From Desulfarculaceae bacterium (GTDB taxonomy: Bacteria; Desulfobacterota; Desulfobacteria; Desulfobacterales; Desulfobacteraceae), in the NCBI GenBank assembly GCA_021737205.1, contig JAIPEK010000093.1:1-8093 (forward strand): 8,093 nt of DNA, given 5' to 3'. The notes under the pieces are model-generated. The model was not told the origin of the DNA. It saw nothing but the letters and a program-made list of their open reading frames with translations, and ran no database searches. Of the stretch, positions 5,725-8,093 are shown piece after piece. Each line of letters begins with the position of its first letter. The stretch's first letter is position 1. Made by a program: the position numbers and the translations under genes.

Positions 5725-6871
5725 ATCACAGACTTTTGATACGGTTGTGGCAGGTGCCGGTGTGGCCGGAATCTGCGCATGTCTCGTTGCGGCGGAAAGG
5801 AACATGAGCGTGGCGCTCGTGGAAAAGGAACCCGGGATCGGAGGCGCGGCCAGGGACTGTTTTCACACCCACATGGCCGGACTTTTCCAGAGCAGGCCGG
5901 AGATGCCGTTTGCCCCGGCCAACCCTGGCGTAAGCCTTGAAATTCATCAACATCTACTCAGCACCCTGGGCAACGAGTGCCTGACCCGGATGGGACGGGT
6001 CTCTGTTATGGCATTTGACAGTTCCTCTCTTTGGCGGTATTTTGAAGACCGGCTCGAAAAAAGCGGCGTCTCGTTTTTTCCGGACTCTGAAATAACAGGC
6101 ATGGGAACCGGCAAAAAGGGAATCTGCTCCGTTCAAACCTGGACAAAAAGGAAACCCGGGGAGACCCTTACGGCAAAAACCTTTATCGATGCAACCGGCA
6201 ACGCCGTATTAAGCCGCATGTTCTCAACAGGGGCCGCAATTCTGGAAGAGGCGGACCTGCAGCTTTCCGGGTACTGCATTGAGGTGGCGGGCGACTTTCA
6301 GGAGGACATCACCTTGAAAATTCCGTATACGGCCCGCAAAATCGTGGATCGGAACGGGATGAACCCGTATCTGGCATTTGTGACAACAAGCTGCAATGCC
6401 TTCTCCAAAACCCGGGTCATCAAATTTTCTTTACTAGAGGAGCGGGAAACCGCAGATTGTGAAATGATTTTTGAACAACTCAGACAGGAGATCCCTTCAC
6501 TCGGTGCGGCCACGGTTCTCCGCCGGTCAAAACGGATACACCCCAGAGGTGCCGTACTTCCCAAAGGCCGTGCGGTACTGGACCGCCCGTCCGGCAATCA
6601 AGGCTGCCCGGCCCGGTCCTTCTGGCCGTCGGAATTCTGGGATGTAAAAAAAGGACCCCGGTACCGGTACCTTGACGCGGAAACCTGCTACTGCATCCGG
6701 CCGGACCATGTCACCTCGGCGGTTGCGGATAATCTGTTTTTCTGCGGTAAGAGCATCAGTGCCACACCGGCCGTCCAGGCGTCGGTCCGGGTCATGGGCG
6801 TATGCATGGCCACGGGAGAACTTGCGGCGCAATGCGCTGCCGAATCCGTCAGGGAGCAAAACCGAACATGA
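5717..6871 (+). CDS. FAD-dependent oxidoreductase (FAD_oxidored-like)
   Basis: This 384-residue flavoprotein has an N-terminal Rossmann FAD site, GAGVAG (13-18), followed by ALVEKEPGIGGAA with the acidic residue that binds the ribose. The C-terminal block NLFFCGKSISATPAVQASVRVMGVCMATGELAA is typical of the FAD_oxidored family and closes the FAD site. I chose ATG 5717 because AGGA (5705-5708) lies eight bases upstream and the FAD motif begins at once. An in-frame start at 5687 would add ten residues with no purpose. It overlaps the previous gene by eight bases, and its stop overlaps the next start (ATGA). The substrate is unknown. In such a cluster it could desaturate, isomerise or reduce a carrier-bound chain (inference). 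Halogenase motifs are not evident. Confidence 0.85.
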   Translation: MDKSQTFDTVVAGAGVAGICACLVAAERNMSVALVEKEPGIGGAARDCFHTHMAGLFQSRPEMPFAPANPGVSLEIHQHLLSTLGNECLTRMGRVSVMAFDSSSLWRYFEDRLEKSGVSFFPDSEITGMGTGKKGICSVQTWTKRKPGETLTAKTFIDATGNAVLSRMFSTGAAILEEADLQLSGYCIEVAGDFQEDITLKIPYTARKIVDRNGMNPYLAFVTTSCNAFSKTRVIKFSLLEERETADCEMIFEQLRQEIPSLGAATVLRRSKRIHPRGAVLPKGRAVLDRPSGNQGCPARSFWPSEFWDVKKGPRYRYLDAETCYCIRPDHVTSAVADNLFFCGKSISATPAVQASVRVMGVCMATGELAAQCAAESVREQNRT

Positions 6872-8093
6872 AAATTCTTCTGGTGAAACCGTGTCCGGAA
6901 CTTTCCGTTGCCAAACGTCTTTCCGAGGCATTTCTGCATCTTGAACCTTTGGAACTTGAGATTGTGGCCGGGGGAATCCCGGAGGATCACGAGGTCCGGA
7001 TCCTCGATCTCAGCGTGGAAAAATCCCCGGTGCAGACATTCGATCAAACCGTTGGCGCGTTTCACCCTGATCTGATCGGGTTTACCGGGTACAGCTCCAC
7101 CGCTCATATCGTCAAAGACCTTGCCGAAAGAGCCAAAAAGGCTCTGGAGTCCGTATGGGTCATTGTCGGCGGGATCCATGCCACTATTTACCCTGGCGAT
7201 TATGCCGTCCCCCATATGGACGCCGTGGTCAGGGGAGAAGGCGCCACTGCCATGACACGGATTCTGGACCGCATCAGCAGGAACCTGCCGGTCCATGACG
7301 GCGTGAATATCCTCTCTCCCGGCCACCCGGAGTTTGAGTCCCTTGCGGCCGCCGCCCCTCCCCCGTATGCACAAATCGGGGAGATCCCCCCGCCGAGAAG
7401 GGACCTTGTGGACCGCTCCCGGTATTTCTGCATCTGGACCCACAGCGACACGGGCCGCCTGGATACGATCTTTCCCCGTGTGGCAAGCCTTCGCACATCT
7501 CTCGGGTGTCCTTTTTCCTGTTCGTTCTGCGTGATCCCGTTCGCCATGAACAAGGCCTATCTGCAGAGAACGCCCGAGGATGTCGCCGATGAGATCGAAC
7601 GGCTGGATGAGGACCACATCTACTTTGTGGACGACGAGATGTTCATCAACATGAAGCGGGTGACCCGGATCGCCGAGATCCTGAAGGAGCGGGGTATCCG
7701 GAAAAAATACATCAGCTGGGCCAGGAGCGACACCATTGTCCGGCATCCGGAGGTATTCCGGCTGTGGAAGGAAGCGGGGCTCGACGTGGTGTACGTGGGC
7801 CTTGAGTCCATGAACGAAGAACAGCTCGACCGGTACAACAAGAAAACTTCAAACGAGACCAACAAAGAAGCGGTCCGGATTCTCAAGGAAATCGGCATCA
7901 CCCTTCACGCGGCATTTATCGTGGACCCGGATTACACAAAAGAGGATTTCAGGTGCCTTGAAAAAGATATCCAGACGCTGGGCCCTGCTGAAATCACGTT
8001 TACCGTCCTGTCTCCTTCTCCGGGGACCGAGCTTTTCCAGGCCAATAAAGACAATTTTATCTGTGATGCGTTCCGGTTTTACGACTGCATGCA
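6868..8093 (+). CDS. B12-binding-domain radical SAM protein (3' end cut off)
   Basis: Visible are 408 residues, still open at the window edge. Residues 1-135 form a cobalamin-binding-like Rossmann domain, with FTGYSST (72-78) and VIVGGIHATIYP (98-109). Residues after about 195 form a radical SAM barrel: TSLGCPFSCSFC with Cys214, Cys218 and Cys221 for the 4Fe-4S cluster (Cys-x3-Cys-x2-Cys), then FVDDEMF (253-259) and VGLESMN (310-316). The usual base-off cobalamin motif Asp-x-His-x2-Gly is absent: the matching place reads DLSVEK (47-52) with no His. Cobalamin may bind without a protein ligand, or not at all. ATG 6868 overlaps the previous stop by four bases. Related enzymes do methylations, rearrangements and ring formation on lipids and natural products; the reaction here is unknown. 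Confidence 0.92.
   Translation, partial: MKILLVKPCPELSVAKRLSEAFLHLEPLELEIVAGGIPEDHEVRILDLSVEKSPVQTFDQTVGAFHPDLIGFTGYSSTAHIVKDLAERAKKALESVWVIVGGIHATIYPGDYAVPHMDAVVRGEGATAMTRILDRISRNLPVHDGVNILSPGHPEFESLAAAAPPPYAQIGEIPPPRRDLVDRSRYFCIWTHSDTGRLDTIFPRVASLRTSLGCPFSCSFCVIPFAMNKAYLQRTPEDVADEIERLDEDHIYFVDDEMFINMKRVTRIAEILKERGIRKKYISWARSDTIVRHPEVFRLWKEAGLDVVYVGLESMNEEQLDRYNKKTSNETNKEAVRILKEIGITLHAAFIVDPDYTKEDFRCLEKDIQTLGPAEITFTVLSPSPGTELFQANKDNFICDAFRFYDCM

Noticed and set aside
6688..7746. Long minus-strand open frame (352 codons)
   Set aside because: It lies antisense to the FAD and radical SAM genes, which have clear motifs. The peptide shows no domain and is His/Pro/Gly/Asp-rich, as expected for a shadow frame in GC-rich DNA.

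Overview
The window carries part of a bacterial gene cluster for making an unusual acyl or polyketide-like lipid chain. It has moderately high GC, tightly packed same-strand genes and repeat-bearing spacers. The gene set (an LpxL-type acyltransferase, two acyl carrier proteins, a FabF-type ketosynthase with a ketosynthase-like partner, an FAD oxidoreductase and a B12-domain radical SAM enzyme) recalls lipid clusters of Desulfobacterota and relatives. That taxonomic guess rests on gene content and repeat style, not on any search. All protein genes lie on the + strand.

Layout. Positions 1-207 are the 3' end of a membrane protein, possibly DUF2062-like. It overlaps an acyltransferase (188-1111) whose stop codon lies inside a possible weak terminator. 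A 289-base spacer follows, with a heptamer-based tandem repeat, a promoter-like stretch and a long imperfect hairpin flanked by direct repeats. Next come acyl carrier protein 1 (1401-1679), a complete FabF-type ketosynthase (1689-2888) and a short ketosynthase-like protein without catalytic cysteine (2872-3477). A 674-base non-coding gap (3478-4151) holds two divergent copies of a structured repeat. After it, a second tightly coupled group runs to the window edge: acyl carrier protein 2 (4152-4406), a condensation/acyltransferase-fold protein (4408-5724), an FAD-dependent oxidoreductase (5717-6871) and a B12-binding-domain radical SAM protein (6868-8093, cut off).

How the genes may work together (inference). 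Ketosynthase and its partner would extend a chain on one carrier protein, as in aryl polyene and type II polyketide systems. The FAD enzyme and radical SAM enzyme would change the chain by redox and radical chemistry. The condensation-fold protein and the LpxL-like enzyme would transfer the chain to an acceptor. No ketoreductase, dehydratase, thioesterase or activating ligase is visible, so the set is incomplete here and the product cannot be named.

The strongest unexplained signal is in the 674-base gap. Two roughly 145-base elements in opposite orientation share a conserved core hairpin (40 of 41 bases identical). Their outer and second stems have unrelated sequences, yet each copy is self-complementary. 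That pattern suggests selection on a folded shape, in RNA or single-stranded DNA, rather than on sequence.
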